DNA from: an uncultured Chloroflexales bacterium
Lineage (GTDB): Bacteria > Chloroflexota > Chloroflexia > Chloroflexales > Chloroflexaceae
Length of the DNA stretch: 64,000 nucleotides
Assembly (NCBI GenBank): GCA_937918935.1
Contig: CAKZSI010000008.1
Coordinates: forward strand, 62,001 to 126,000
Reading direction: 5' to 3'
Shown here piece by piece: positions 51,385-61,808 of this stretch (its first letter is position 1; the number at the start of each line of letters is the position of its first letter). Under the pieces are notes generated by a model. It saw only the letters and a list, made by a program, of their open reading frames with translations, made no database searches and was not told where the DNA came from. A program made the translations under genes and the position numbers.

Positions 51385-52695
51385 ATGCGCGGTCTACGAG
51401 TGTTGCTATTTGTCGTCGTCGTGGTTCTGAGCGCACTGCCCTCGGCAAACCTGCAGGCCCAGGGCGAGCAACGCTGCTTCCGCGAAACCGGCCAGTGCAT
51501 CAGCGGGGCCATCCGGCGCTACTGGGAACAGAATGGCGCGCTGGCGGTCTTCGGGTTCCCGATTTCGCCGCTGCGCCTGGAAACGATCGAGAACTGGACC
51601 GGGCCGGTCCAGTGGTTCGAGCGCGACCGGCTGGAGGATCACTCTGCTGAAGGTCAGGGGGTGCTGGCGGGGCGTCTCGGCGTAGAGTACCTGGCGCGGC
51701 AGGGTCGCCCGTGGCAGTTCCGGCCTCCGGGCGAGCCGCTCCCCGGCTGCCGGCTGTTCCCCGAAACGGGCTACTACCTCTGCGGCGGCTTTCGCGCCCA
51801 CTGGGAGCGCAACGGCGGGCTGGCGCGCTTCGGCTTTCCGATCACCGATGAGATTACCGAGGTCATCGAGGGGCGCACGCTCGCGGTGCAGTACTTTGAG
51901 CGCCGGCGCATGGAGTACCATCCCCAGAATCGCCCGCCGTTTGACATTTTGCTCGGGCTACTGGGCCGTGAGTTGCTCCTGGGAGGCCCGCCGATCGCGC
52001 CGACGCCCGTGCCGCCTACGCCAACGCCCGCACCGCCTACGCCGATTGTTCCGCAGATCCTGCTCGACGAACCGACCGAGGGCGCGGTGGTCAGCAGCCC
52101 GGTGCGTTTGAGCGGCCGCACCAGTCGCGCTCCCGCCGACAATCGGTTGTTCTTCCGTTTCACCGAGCCGAACGGCGCCGAACTGGCACGGGGCACGTTC
52201 CCGGTGCTCGACCAGCGCTTCTCCCAGTACGTGGCCTATACGGCGCCCGTCGGCAACACGGTGATTATCGAACTGAGCGAGGTTGACCCGCGCACCGGGA
52301 CGGTGGTTGCCAGCACGCGGCGCAGCGTGCGCTACGCGCCCACCACCGCCCAGCAAATCACCATCGAGCAACCGGTGGACGGCAGCAGGGTCGGCACGGC
52401 CGTGCAACTGCGCGGCCGCACCGCCATCTTCCCGTCCGAGGGCGATCTGTACATCACCGCTTTTGATACGCGCGGCACAGTCGTGTACACGGTCATTGCA
52501 ACCGTGCGGGGCATCCCCGGCCAGGCGGTTGATTTTGTGATAGACTTAAATCTGCCCGACCAGGGCGGTCGTCTGGTGACGATCGAGGTCGCCGACATCA
52601 ACGCGCGCGGCGATCTCCTGGCGCGGGCCACGGTCAACGTGTTCGCCGGAACGGCCTATCCCGCTCCCCGCGCGTCAGCCGGGTCGGCGCCCTGA
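51385..52695 (+). CDS. Secreted protein with paired WxxNGG repeats and Ig-like domains
   Basis: The 436-residue protein has a signal peptide (LRVLLFVVVVVLSALPSANLQA). Two tandem repeats of about 100 residues follow, each with a Cys-Gly-Ala/Phe start, YWEQNGALAVFGFPIS or HWERNGGLARFGFPIT, and an AVQYFER-like end, similar to LGFP-type wall-binding repeats. A Pro/Thr hinge (PTPTPAPPTP) leads to two Gmad2-like Ig domains (LDEPTEGAVVSSPVRLSGR; IEQPVDGSRVGTAVQLRGR). It is probably attached to the cell surface. It sits 27 bases ahead of glyA but seems functionally unrelated. Confidence 0.8.
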   Translation: MRGLRVLLFVVVVVLSALPSANLQAQGEQRCFRETGQCISGAIRRYWEQNGALAVFGFPISPLRLETIENWTGPVQWFERDRLEDHSAEGQGVLAGRLGVEYLARQGRPWQFRPPGEPLPGCRLFPETGYYLCGGFRAHWERNGGLARFGFPITDEITEVIEGRTLAVQYFERRRMEYHPQNRPPFDILLGLLGRELLLGGPPIAPTPVPPTPTPAPPTPIVPQILLDEPTEGAVVSSPVRLSGRTSRAPADNRLFFRFTEPNGAELARGTFPVLDQRFSQYVAYTAPVGNTVIIELSEVDPRTGTVVASTRRSVRYAPTTAQQITIEQPVDGSRVGTAVQLRGRTAIFPSEGDLYITAFDTRGTVVYTVIATVRGIPGQAVDFVIDLNLPDQGGRLVTIEVADINARGDLLARATVNVFAGTAYPAPRASAGSAP

Positions 52696-52722
52696 CGTCG
52701 TGGCAGCATCGAAGGAGGAACC

Positions 52723-53976
<1,254 letters not shown>

Positions 53977-54013
53977 CGGGGCGAGATCAGGGCGCATGAC
54001 GCTCTCGCCACTG

Positions 54014-54128
54014 CTCCGTGGAGATGTGGAAGTGTAAAAACCACACGATCCGGTTCAAGCCTGCTGAAAGCTAGCGCCTTCACCTCTACATCTCCGTAGG
54101 ACCAGTTCGTGGAGTTAAAAGCCGGATC
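54014..54128. other. Structured segment downstream of glyA, pseudoknot-like order
   Basis: Box 1 at 54018-54034 (GTGGAGATGTGGAAGTG) pairs with 54081-54097 with one mismatch and a few G-T pairs. Box 2 GATCCGG (54047-54053) pairs with CCGGATC (54122-54128). The order box1-box2-box1'-box2' is that of an H-type pseudoknot. No T tract follows, so it is not an ordinary terminator. Confidence 0.45.
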
Positions 54129-54154
54129 ATGAGCTAGTTTACCTCGCGCGTCTC

Positions 54155-55591
54155 CTACCACACCTCTGACGGGGGCTTCAAGAGGCGCGCCACGAGGCTC
54201 AGGGCCACGCCCAGGGCGCCGACGAGGACGAGGATCAGGCCGACCAGGCGCTGCCGCTGGTCGAGGGTGGCACGCAGGTTCAGCGCGTTGCTCTGGCGGG
54301 TGGTGTCGCCAAGGGCGGCAAACTCGGCGGCGGCGCCATCGGCGGCGGCGCGGGCCTCGGGGTAGCGGAAGGTTCGGGCCAGTTCGCTGGCCGCGGCCAG
54401 TTGGGCGCTGGCGCGGAGGCCACGGGTGGCGCGCTGTTCGTAAATCGCCAGCACCTCGGCCTGGCGCGTATCGTTGAGTTTGCCGTAGGCGGTGCGCGCC
54501 GCCTCGATGAGTGCCAGGGCACGCTCGTAGTCGGCGGCTTCGAGGGCCACGCGGGCGCGCTCGGCCAGTTCTTCGGCGCGCATCCCTGCCTGGCCGCGCA
54601 CCAGCAACGCCTCGGCCTCGTCCAGCACTTCGAGCGGCTGTGTGTCGGCCTGTCGGCGCAGCCACTCCAGTGTCTGCTGCAACTCCTCCACCGCGGCGGC
54701 GTAGTTGCCCCGGGCCACCAGGTCACGTGCCAGTGCCAGATCGTACCGCTCCACGGCACTCCGGCGGTAGCCCCCGTCCAGATACGCTGGCAACCAGTCG
54801 CGCCATTCGGCTTCGAGTTCGGTAGGGGTGCGCCCGTAAACCTGCTCGAGGGCCGAACGGTAGCTGCTGCTGCGGGCGCTGGCGCGGAGGAACTCGCGGA
54901 ACCGCGCGAACCCGTCGCGATCCACAAGAAAGGCCACCACCGAGAGCGTCTGCGGGTAGGCCACCTCGGGGGCGCCATAGATCTGCTCGCGGTAGTCGAA
55001 GGCAGTCCAGGGCAGCAGGCGGCCCTGATCGCGCGCGACGCGCAGCATGGTCACCCGGCGCTCCAGTTCGCCGGAGGCATGCTCCATATACTGGGCCAGA
55101 CCCTCCTGAAAGCCGGTGTTCAGACGATTCTCGCTCAACTCGGCGGCAATGATGTGCGTCAGTTCATGGCGCACATTGTTGCGCACCTCGACCTCGGTCT
55201 GCTGGGCGGTGCGCTCAACGATAACGACCAGTTCGCGCCGCTGGAAGTCGGCGTGGGCGATCACCCCCGGGACATTCCGCGCTGCGGGGTTCACCTGGTA
55301 GTAGTCCTCACTGGTCGGATAGAGCCGCAGGGTCAGAGGAGGGGCGGTACGGAAGCCAAAGGCGGCGGCGAGTTCCAGGTAGATCTCGTCAGCCCAGGCA
55401 GCGTAGCGCCCGGCCTCCGTCTCGTTGCCAGGAGCATAGAGAATCGTGAAATAACTCGTGGCGCGTTCGCGCCAGGGCGAGCCGGGTTGCGCCGCGGCCA
55501 TGCCCGGAACCATAAGTATCGTGATGAGCGCCACGAACAGCGGCGCGAGCAAGCGTCGCAGGCGTTCCACAGGGTTTTCCCGTATGCGCAA
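54155..55591 (-). CDS. Secreted MA-family (gluzincin) metallopeptidase-like protein
   Basis: The 478-residue protein has a signal peptide (FVALITILMVPGMAAAQ). A peptidase-MA-like domain follows with the zinc motif HELTH near residue 142 and a downstream GFQEGLAQYME glutamate. After residue 250 it is helical and TPR-like (YDLALARDLVARGNYAAAVE; ALEAADYERALALIEAARTA). It ends with a transmembrane helix (VGLILVLVGALGVALSLVARLL) and a short tail, so it is anchored with the peptidase outside. It probably cleaves cell-envelope proteins. It lies 119 bases after dnaB in the same direction. Confidence 0.82.
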   Translation of the reverse strand: MRIRENPVERLRRLLAPLFVALITILMVPGMAAAQPGSPWRERATSYFTILYAPGNETEAGRYAAWADEIYLELAAAFGFRTAPPLTLRLYPTSEDYYQVNPAARNVPGVIAHADFQRRELVVIVERTAQQTEVEVRNNVRHELTHIIAAELSENRLNTGFQEGLAQYMEHASGELERRVTMLRVARDQGRLLPWTAFDYREQIYGAPEVAYPQTLSVVAFLVDRDGFARFREFLRASARSSSYRSALEQVYGRTPTELEAEWRDWLPAYLDGGYRRSAVERYDLALARDLVARGNYAAAVEELQQTLEWLRRQADTQPLEVLDEAEALLVRGQAGMRAEELAERARVALEAADYERALALIEAARTAYGKLNDTRQAEVLAIYEQRATRGLRASAQLAAASELARTFRYPEARAAADGAAAEFAALGDTTRQSNALNLRATLDQRQRLVGLILVLVGALGVALSLVARLLKPPSEVW

Positions 55592-55710
55592 CCCCAGGGT
55601 TGCGCTACATTACACTCCCCCGCCTCATCCACCTCCAGTGTACCAGATTCTGCGGAGCCGTGCCGCCGGGAGCGCCGCCGCCGCGCTCTCGCGAACCCTC
55701 CCCTTTACTG

Positions 55711-57042
55711 TCAGTACCCCTCCGGAGCGCGGTAGCGTTCCAGGTTCTGGAAACGGGTGGTGCGCGGCTCGAAGCGCAGGGGGATGACGCCCAGGGGGCC
55801 GTTGCGGTGCTTGGCGATGTGGATCTCGGCGATGCCTTTTTTGTCGGTGTCTTTGTCGTAGAGTTCTTCGCGGTAGATGAACATCACGATGTCAGCGTCC
55901 TGCTCAATGCTCCCCGACTCGCGCAGATCGCTCAGCATGGGCACGTGGCTCTGGCGCCCCTCAACGGCGCGGGAGAGTTGCGAGAGAGCGATCACCGGCA
56001 CATTGAGTTCGCGGGCAAGCGATTTGAGGCCGCGGCTGATCTCGGTCACTTCCTGCACCCGGTTGTCGCTGCGGCGGCCCGACATGAGTTGCAGGTAATC
56101 AATCATCAACAGATCCACACCGACCTCGGCAGCCAGGCGTCGGGCCTTGGAGCGCACCTCGGTGATGCTCAGGCCGGGGGAGTCCTCGATGTAGATCGGC
56201 AACTCCGAGAGCACACCCATGCCCTCGAAGGCCAGATTAAGCTCGTCACTGCGCAGATTGCCGGTGCGCAGCCGCTGCATATCAATACCGGTGTGCATCG
56301 CCAGGACCCGCTGCACCAACTGGTCGCGGCTCATCTCCAGGCTGAAGATGCCCACGGTGGCGTTGCTCAGAAAAGCCACGTTGTAGGCCAGCGAGAGGGC
56401 CAGGGAGGTTTTGCCGACACTCGGCCGGGCCGCCAGGATGATCAGGTCGCTGGGTTGCAGGCCGCCGGTTAGCCCATCGAGATCGGGGTAGCCGGTGGCG
56501 ACGCCGGCTACCTCGCCGCGGCGCTCCTGGAGGCTCTCGATCTGCGTGAACAACTGGTTGACGACCTGGCCGATAGCCACGAAGTCCTGGGTGCTACGGC
56601 GCTGCGAGACGTTGAACAGTTCGGCCTCGGCCCGATCCAGGGTCACGTCGAGATCGGCGGTCTCATCGTAGCCAAGAGCGGCGATCTTGCCGCCGGCCTC
56701 GATCAGGCGGCGCAGCACGGCGGTGCGTTCGACGACGCGGGCGTAGTACTCGATATGCACCGCCGTGGGCACCTCGGCGGCCAGGTCGCTCAGGTACCCC
56801 AGGCCGCCAACCAGTTCCAGCCGTTCCTGGCGGCGCAACTCCGCCGCAACGGTGGCGAGATCGGGCGGTTCGCGACGGTTGTAGCAGGCCAGCATAGCCT
56901 CGTAGATCAGGGCGTGCTTTTCGAGGTAGAAGTACTCGGATGGTAGCCAGGGTGCGATGGTGATAATCGCATCCCGTTCCAGCAGGATGGCGCCAAGCGT
57001 GGCGCGCTCGGCCTGGAGGTCGAACGGCACGGAGCGATCCAT
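55711..57042 (-). CDS. dnaB: Replicative DNA helicase
   Basis: DnaB unwinds DNA at the replication fork. The 443-residue protein has the N-terminal helical DnaB domain (PFDLQAERATLGAILLERDA) and the RecA-like motor. Walker A is ILAARPSVGKTSLALSLAYN, with Val at the position that is usually Met. Walker B is VDLLMIDYLQLM and the arginine-rich end is VALSQLSRAVEGR. No intein is present. GGGGGAAG lies ahead of the ATG. It follows rplI in the same direction, a common bacterial arrangement, but has its own promoter candidate. Confidence 0.96.
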   Translation of the reverse strand: MDRSVPFDLQAERATLGAILLERDAIITIAPWLPSEYFYLEKHALIYEAMLACYNRREPPDLATVAAELRRQERLELVGGLGYLSDLAAEVPTAVHIEYYARVVERTAVLRRLIEAGGKIAALGYDETADLDVTLDRAEAELFNVSQRRSTQDFVAIGQVVNQLFTQIESLQERRGEVAGVATGYPDLDGLTGGLQPSDLIILAARPSVGKTSLALSLAYNVAFLSNATVGIFSLEMSRDQLVQRVLAMHTGIDMQRLRTGNLRSDELNLAFEGMGVLSELPIYIEDSPGLSITEVRSKARRLAAEVGVDLLMIDYLQLMSGRRSDNRVQEVTEISRGLKSLARELNVPVIALSQLSRAVEGRQSHVPMLSDLRESGSIEQDADIVMFIYREELYDKDTDKKGIAEIHIAKHRNGPLGVIPLRFEPRTTRFQNLERYRAPEGY

Positions 57043-57165
57043 AGCTTCTTCCCCCGCTTTTCCACCCCGTTCCCCGGTTTATCCAGAGCGTTTCCACAGC
57101 AGGTACAGAAACGACGATGTGCCACGGCACTGCCGCGGCACATCCATGAACGGATGTTCAGTTGT

Positions 57166-57196
57166 ATTTTAGCACAGATGTATTACACTACAGTAA
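57166..57196 (-). promoter_or_regulatory. Promoter candidate of dnaB
   Basis: On the minus strand an extended -10 TGC-TAAAAT (57174-57166) has a TTACTG 19 bases upstream. The leader to the ATG at 57042 would be about 117 nt. Confidence 0.45.
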
Positions 57197-57284
57197 CAGC
57201 CGGGACGAGTGCGAAAACCGGGCGGCCCCGCGCCCCTGCCTCAGGCGCCCTTCCCGCGAGCCCGGCGTTCCCCACGCCTCTGCC

Positions 57285-57785
57285 TCATGCCTGTTCGGCA
57301 GCGGTTTCGGGCTCGAACGTTGCGGTGTCGGGGAGGCCGCCCTCACCGGCGACGACCACGTTCACGACTGGCTCAACGCCGCTCATCAGGCGCACAGTCA
57401 CCGAGTAGGTTCCGGTGCGCTTGATCGGCTCATCAAGCTCGATTTTGCGGCGATCCACCTCCACGCCGAGTTGCGCAGCCATCTGTTCGGCAATATCGCT
57501 GCTGGTGACCGAACCGTAGAGTCGGTCCTGCTCGCCTACTTTCACGGTAAAGGTAACCGTGCGACCATTGATGCGCGCGGCGACGGCTTCGGCATCGCGG
57601 CGCACGGACTCGATGCGCCGGTGCTCCGCAGCGAGCCGCTGTTCGGCCTGCTTGATCTGGCCGCGGGTGGCAAGCACCGCGTAGCCCTTCGGAATTAAAT
57701 AATTGCGCCCAAAGCCACCAGAGACATCTTTGATTTCCCCGGCTTTGCCCAGGTGCTCAACATCCTGGAGCAGAATGACCTTCAT
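57285..57785 (-). CDS. rplI: Ribosomal protein bL9
   Basis: bL9 binds 23S rRNA near the L1 stalk. The 166-residue protein begins MKVILLQDVEHLGKAGEIKDVSGGFGRNYLIPKG-like (KVILLQDVEHLGKAG, then DVSGGFGRNYLIPKGYAVLA), the universal N-domain, followed by the long connecting helix and the C-domain. It carries an extra acidic tail of about 15 residues. The usual partners rpsF, ssb and rpsR are not adjacent. The leader is long, about 190 nt, and contains a family B hairpin. The start has only a GTGGGCG-type binding site. Confidence 0.96.
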   Translation of the reverse strand: MKVILLQDVEHLGKAGEIKDVSGGFGRNYLIPKGYAVLATRGQIKQAEQRLAAEHRRIESVRRDAEAVAARINGRTVTFTVKVGEQDRLYGSVTSSDIAEQMAAQLGVEVDRRKIELDEPIKRTGTYSVTVRLMSGVEPVVNVVVAGEGGLPDTATFEPETAAEQA

Positions 57786-57868
57786 TTTTGCGCCCACGGT
57801 GCCACCCCTCGAACATGTAAGCGGTGCATCGGGCAAGTCCCCTTCCACAGGTCAGGGGAGAGGGTTTT

Positions 57869-57889
57869 CGGGAGGGTTTCGCCCTCCCG
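57869..57889. repeat. Family B hairpin in the rplI leader
   Basis: CGGGAGGG (57869-57876) pairs with CCCTCCCG (57882-57889) across TTTCG. It is 84 bases ahead of the rplI start. Confidence 0.65.
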
Positions 57890-57982
57890 AACCCTCCTGT
57901 TCAAACACCTGCCAGATGCACCAGTAAGATTCAGACCTGTCTGACAGCCCAGAAGCGCGGTGCGCGCCCTGCAATGACGGGT

Positions 57983-58012
57983 ATGATACCACAGGGGGCG
58001 GAGGGGCGTCAA
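57983..58012 (-). promoter_or_regulatory. Promoter of rplI
   Basis: On the minus strand TTGACG (58012-58007), 18 bases, TATCAT (57988-57983), with TGG ahead of the -10 (extended). The predicted leader is about 190 nt. Confidence 0.65.
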
Positions 58013-58152
58013 TCGCGGATCACTTGCCCGGGGCCTGAGCAACGTCGTGGTTCGGAGCTAAGGCCAGACCCGTCAGGTGCGGCAATGCGGCGTGCCAATC
58101 ACCAGAGGCTCACCGCGATGGCCGCACCTGACAGGTTTGTTTCGATGCTGCA

Positions 58153-59994
58153 TTAGCCCTGTACCTGCCAGATCTGCGCTCCCACCGCCGGCAGGCCGGC
58201 GAGGGGCAGCCAGCCGCCATGCACGCTGGTCTCGACGCCGCTGAGGAGGTCGTGCAGGCGTATCCCGTCGGGCAGGCCGCCGTGGCGCACCGGCAGGTGG
58301 GCCAGGCCATCGTCGCCGCGCCGCGCGACGATGATCAGCCGCTCGTCGGGGGTCTCACGCAGGTAGGCCAGGGTGTGCCCGCTGGCGTAGAGAAGCTGGA
58401 AGCCCCCCTCGCGCAGGGCGGGTGAGGCGCGCCGCAACCGCGCCAGGCGCTGGTAAAAGGCCCGCAGGTCGTGATCCCACTCGCGTTCGTCCCAGGGCAT
58501 GGTGCGCCGGCACTCGGGGTCGCCGTTGCCCGCGAGGCCGACTTCGTCGCCGTAGTAGACGCAGGGCGCACCGGGATAGGTGAAGAGCAGCGTCACGGCC
58601 ACCCGCAGGCGCCGGGGGTCATGTTCGAGAACGGTCCGCACCCGGGGGGTATCGTGGCTCCCGAGGAGGTTGAACTGCTGGACGGCGATCTGCCAGGGTA
58701 TGGCGGCGCGAAAGGCGGTCAACTGAGCAGCCAGAGCTGCGGTGGGTAATGGGTGTGGATCGCTCCAGGGCTGCGGCGCCCTGCCGCCCCCAAGCCAGTT
58801 CCAGACCGGGAAGGTGAAACCCTGGTAGTTCATCGTGGCGTCGAGTTCGTCGCCCTGGAGGTGGGGCGTTCCATCGAAGAAGTGCTCGCCCAGCAGGTAG
58901 GCGGCGGGGTTCTCATTCTTGACGGCCCGGCGAATGCCGCGGCCGAGCTTATGGCCCAGGTTCCAGGGGCCCTGCCGTCCGAGCATATTGGCCACATCGA
59001 TGCGCCAGCCGTCAATACTGTAGGGCGGGCGCATCCACCGGCGCATAAGCGCGTCGGGGCCGGCATACATCAGTTCGCGCAGCCGCTCGCTGCGGTAATT
59101 GAGCTTCGGCAGGCTGCGCACACCGAGCCAGCACTCGTATTGGTCGGGATGGTGGTGGAAGGTGAAAAACTCGGCCTCGGGGGCCCGGGGGTCGGCCAGG
59201 GCGGCCTGGAACCAGGGATGCGTACTGCCGCAGTGGTTTGGCACGATGTCGAGCACCAGGCGCATCGCGCGGGCGCTGAGGGCGGCCCGTAGACCAGCCA
59301 GAGCCGCGTTACCGCCGAAGTGCGGGTCCACCCGGGTGTAATCGGCCACATCGTACTTATGGCTGCTCGGCGCGGTAAAGATCGGGTTGAGGTAGAGCGC
59401 CGTCACGCTAAGATCCTGGAGGTAATCGAGACGCTCGACAATCCCCTGGAGGTCGCCGCCATAGAACTCGCAGGCGCCGTGGCCCTTGCGCGGCGGCGCG
59501 CCCCAGGGCCGGGCCGCCACCGGGCGGCCGTAGCAGAGGTACTCGCCGTCGCCCACGTTGTTCGCGGGATCGCCATCGGCGAAGCGGTCGGGGAAAATCT
59601 GGTAGAACACGCTGTCGCGCACCCAGTCCGGCGCTTCGTAGCCAGCGAGCAGCACGAAGTCGTTGGCATCGGTAGGGTTGTGCAGCCAGACCCCCGCGGC
59701 GTTGTACCAGCGGTTGCCTTCGCGCGTGCGCAGCAAGAAGCGATAGCCGGTGCGGCGCATAGTCAATCTCAGGCCGGCCTGCCACCAGCGACAGACGCCC
59801 TCGACGCCCGCCGGCTCCATCGCCACGATCGCCTCTTCGCCATCGGGACAGGCGCGGAGGAAGACGGCCTCTACGGGAGCATCAACATCAGCCCGCAGCC
59901 AGAGACGCGCGCTGTCGCCCACGGCCAGGCCCGCGCGCTGCACGTAGCGCGGCGAGCCGTCGTGATGAATGGAATGGGACCAGTTGGGGAGCAT
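58153..59994 (-). CDS. GH13 cyclomaltodextrinase / neopullulanase-like alpha-glycosidase
   Basis: The 613-residue enzyme has an N-terminal CBM34-like beta-domain (about residues 1-125) that in relatives shapes the active site of a dimer. A GH13 barrel follows: VRDSVFYQIFPDRFADGDP, LDIVPNHCGSTHPWF, GWRIDVANMLG with nucleophile Asp333, LLGEHFFDG with the acid/base Glu, and LLGSHDTPRVR. No signal peptide is present, so it should cleave imported malto-oligosaccharides or cyclodextrins. It complements the alpha-glucosidase at 18773. The ribosome binding site is weak. Confidence 0.9.
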   Translation of the reverse strand: MLPNWSHSIHHDGSPRYVQRAGLAVGDSARLWLRADVDAPVEAVFLRACPDGEEAIVAMEPAGVEGVCRWWQAGLRLTMRRTGYRFLLRTREGNRWYNAAGVWLHNPTDANDFVLLAGYEAPDWVRDSVFYQIFPDRFADGDPANNVGDGEYLCYGRPVAARPWGAPPRKGHGACEFYGGDLQGIVERLDYLQDLSVTALYLNPIFTAPSSHKYDVADYTRVDPHFGGNAALAGLRAALSARAMRLVLDIVPNHCGSTHPWFQAALADPRAPEAEFFTFHHHPDQYECWLGVRSLPKLNYRSERLRELMYAGPDALMRRWMRPPYSIDGWRIDVANMLGRQGPWNLGHKLGRGIRRAVKNENPAAYLLGEHFFDGTPHLQGDELDATMNYQGFTFPVWNWLGGGRAPQPWSDPHPLPTAALAAQLTAFRAAIPWQIAVQQFNLLGSHDTPRVRTVLEHDPRRLRVAVTLLFTYPGAPCVYYGDEVGLAGNGDPECRRTMPWDEREWDHDLRAFYQRLARLRRASPALREGGFQLLYASGHTLAYLRETPDERLIIVARRGDDGLAHLPVRHGGLPDGIRLHDLLSGVETSVHGGWLPLAGLPAVGAQIWQVQG

Positions 59995-60116
59995 TGAGGT
60001 GTGTCCATTTCAAGTGAAAAGCTGCACCTCACCCTCCCCCGCCGCGCTGCGCTCGGCGCCCCCTCCTGCTCCACCAATGGTGGAGCAGGAGGGGGCCGAG
60101 GGATGGGTGAGGACAA

Positions 60117-61622
60117 TCACCCCAGCGCCGCAATGGCGGCGTCGAGGCGCGCGAGCACCCGCTCGCGGCCAAGGGCGGCAAGCATGTCGAAGAGGGGCGG
60201 GGCGACAGCGCGCCCGGAGACAGCCACACGGAGCGCACCGAAGAGCTGGCCGGGTTTGCGCTCCAGGCGTGTACACAACTCGCGCAGGGCCACCTCCAGC
60301 GCCTCGGGGGTCCAGAGTTCCAGGTCATGCAGGGTGGCGTGAGCGGCTCGCAGCATCGCCGCGGTCTGCGGGGCGTCCAGCCCCCTGGGAACGAGGGAGG
60401 CAGGGGCATAGCCATCGGGGCCGGGCCGCGGCTCACGGAAGAAGAACTCGAGCAGGCCGGGGGCCTCGCTCAACTCCTCCAGCCGCTCGTGGATCAAGGG
60501 CACGAGGCGCACCACATAGGCGCGCTCGGCCTCGGAGGGCGGATCGCCGATCAGCCCGGCGGCGGCGAGGAAGGGCAAGAGGCGTTCCGCGAGATCCTCG
60601 GGAGCGAGTTTGCGGATATAGATGCCATTGATATCGCGCAGCTTCTCGGGGTTCCAGCGAGCGGGGCTGGCCTGCACCCGATCGATGGTGAACCGCTCGA
60701 TCAACTCGTCACGGCTCATAATCTCGGTCTTATCGTCGAAGCTCCATCCTTGCAGGGCCAGGTAGTTCATCATCGCCTCAGGCAGATAGCCCCGCTCCCA
60801 GAAGCGATTGGTGGCCACATCATCCTTGCGCTTGGAAAGCTTGCCCTTCCCGTCCTGGCGCAGGATCACCGGCAGATGGGCGAAGACCGGCGGTTTCCAG
60901 CCGAAGGCCTGGTAGAGCAACAGGTGATAAGGCGTAGAAGGCACCCACTCCTCGGCCCGCAGCACGTGGGTGATGCGCATCAGATGATCGTCTACCAGAT
61001 GGGCAAAGTGGTAGACGGGCATACCGCTGGTCTTTATCAGCACAATATCCTGCAACTGATCGTTCTGCACCGTAATCCCCTCGGCGCCGCGCACCAGATC
61101 GGTGAAGGTGGTCTGACCTGTCAGGGGAGTCTTGAGGCGAATGGTGTAGGGTTTGCCGGTGGCGGCCAGTTCGCGCTGCCGTTCGAGGGGCCAGTCGCGT
61201 TCGAGGCCGCGGAAGCGGAACGCCTTGACGCCGCGCATCTCGGCATCGGCGCGGAGTTGGGCCAGTTCCTCCTCGGTAGTGAAGGACATATAGGCATGGC
61301 CCGACTCGAGCAACTGCGCGCTGTACACCTGGTAGATGCCCTGGTCGAAGCGCAGCGACTGGATGTAGGGACCATACGGGCCGCCGATATCCGGGCCCTC
61401 GTCCCATTCGATGCCGACCCAGCGCAGGGAGGCCATAATATCATCGGCGGCGCCGGGCACATAGCGCTTCTCATCGGTATCCTCGATGCGGAGGATGAAC
61501 TGCCCGCCGTAGTGACGGGCGAAGAGCCAGTTAAACAGGGCGGTGCGCACGCCGCCAATGTGCAGGTACCCGGTGGGACTGGGGGCGAAACGCACCCGAA
61601 CCGGAGGGGTAATCTCAATCAT
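60117..61622 (-). CDS. gltX: Glutamyl-tRNA synthetase
   Basis: The 501-residue class I synthetase has the HIGH-type motif PSPTGYLHIGGVRTALFNWL (residues 14-33). The KMSKS-type motif is KLSKR at 261-265, in GKGKLSKRKDD. A helical anticodon-binding region forms the C-terminal third. It charges tRNA-Glu, and possibly tRNA-Gln if the amidotransferase route is used. GCGGAG precedes the ATG. The promoter lies inside a family D repeat. Confidence 0.97.
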   Translation of the reverse strand: MIEITPPVRVRFAPSPTGYLHIGGVRTALFNWLFARHYGGQFILRIEDTDEKRYVPGAADDIMASLRWVGIEWDEGPDIGGPYGPYIQSLRFDQGIYQVYSAQLLESGHAYMSFTTEEELAQLRADAEMRGVKAFRFRGLERDWPLERQRELAATGKPYTIRLKTPLTGQTTFTDLVRGAEGITVQNDQLQDIVLIKTSGMPVYHFAHLVDDHLMRITHVLRAEEWVPSTPYHLLLYQAFGWKPPVFAHLPVILRQDGKGKLSKRKDDVATNRFWERGYLPEAMMNYLALQGWSFDDKTEIMSRDELIERFTIDRVQASPARWNPEKLRDINGIYIRKLAPEDLAERLLPFLAAAGLIGDPPSEAERAYVVRLVPLIHERLEELSEAPGLLEFFFREPRPGPDGYAPASLVPRGLDAPQTAAMLRAAHATLHDLELWTPEALEVALRELCTRLERKPGQLFGALRVAVSGRAVAPPLFDMLAALGRERVLARLDAAIAALG

Positions 61623-61660
61623 GCGCGGGCTCCGCTGGGGGAAATATCAGACACCCTGGC

Positions 61661-61669
61661 ATTATACCA
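61661..61669 (-). promoter_or_regulatory. Extended -10 promoter of gltX within a family D repeat
   Basis: On the minus strand TGG-TATAAT is a perfect extended -10, 38 bases ahead of the gltX ATG. The upstream A/T-rich heptamer repeat occupies the -35 and UP-element region. Confidence 0.6.
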
Positions 61670-61694
61670 TTTTGGATCGTGGATTTTGGAATGC
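61663..61694. repeat. Family D heptamer repeat, copy 6
   Basis: The plus strand reads ATACCATTTTGGATCG-TGGATTTTGGA, very like the copy at 20375. It supplies the gltX -10 region on the opposite strand. Confidence 0.65.
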
Positions 61695-61808
61695 CATAGA
61701 TAGCATACCGGTGAGACCAGCGATGATGCCAATCAACAGGTCCCGGCATCATACGTTGTAGGCGAGCCGGGTTGCCCCGGCCCTCGCCTGAAGGTTGCGG
61801 ACCTATAG

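Larger units (their letters stand above)
57786..58152. other. rplI leader and spacer
   Basis: No gene was found. It holds the rplI promoter (57983-58012), the family B hairpin CGGGAGGG...CCCTCCCG (57869-57889), and a GC-rich stretch toward the convergent end of the GH13 gene's neighbour. Confidence 0.5.

Noticed and set aside
54047-54065. GGTTCAAGCC resembling a tRNA T-arm
   Set aside because: The flanking T-stem bases do not pair beyond three positions, and no acceptor stem, anticodon arm or CCA context is present.
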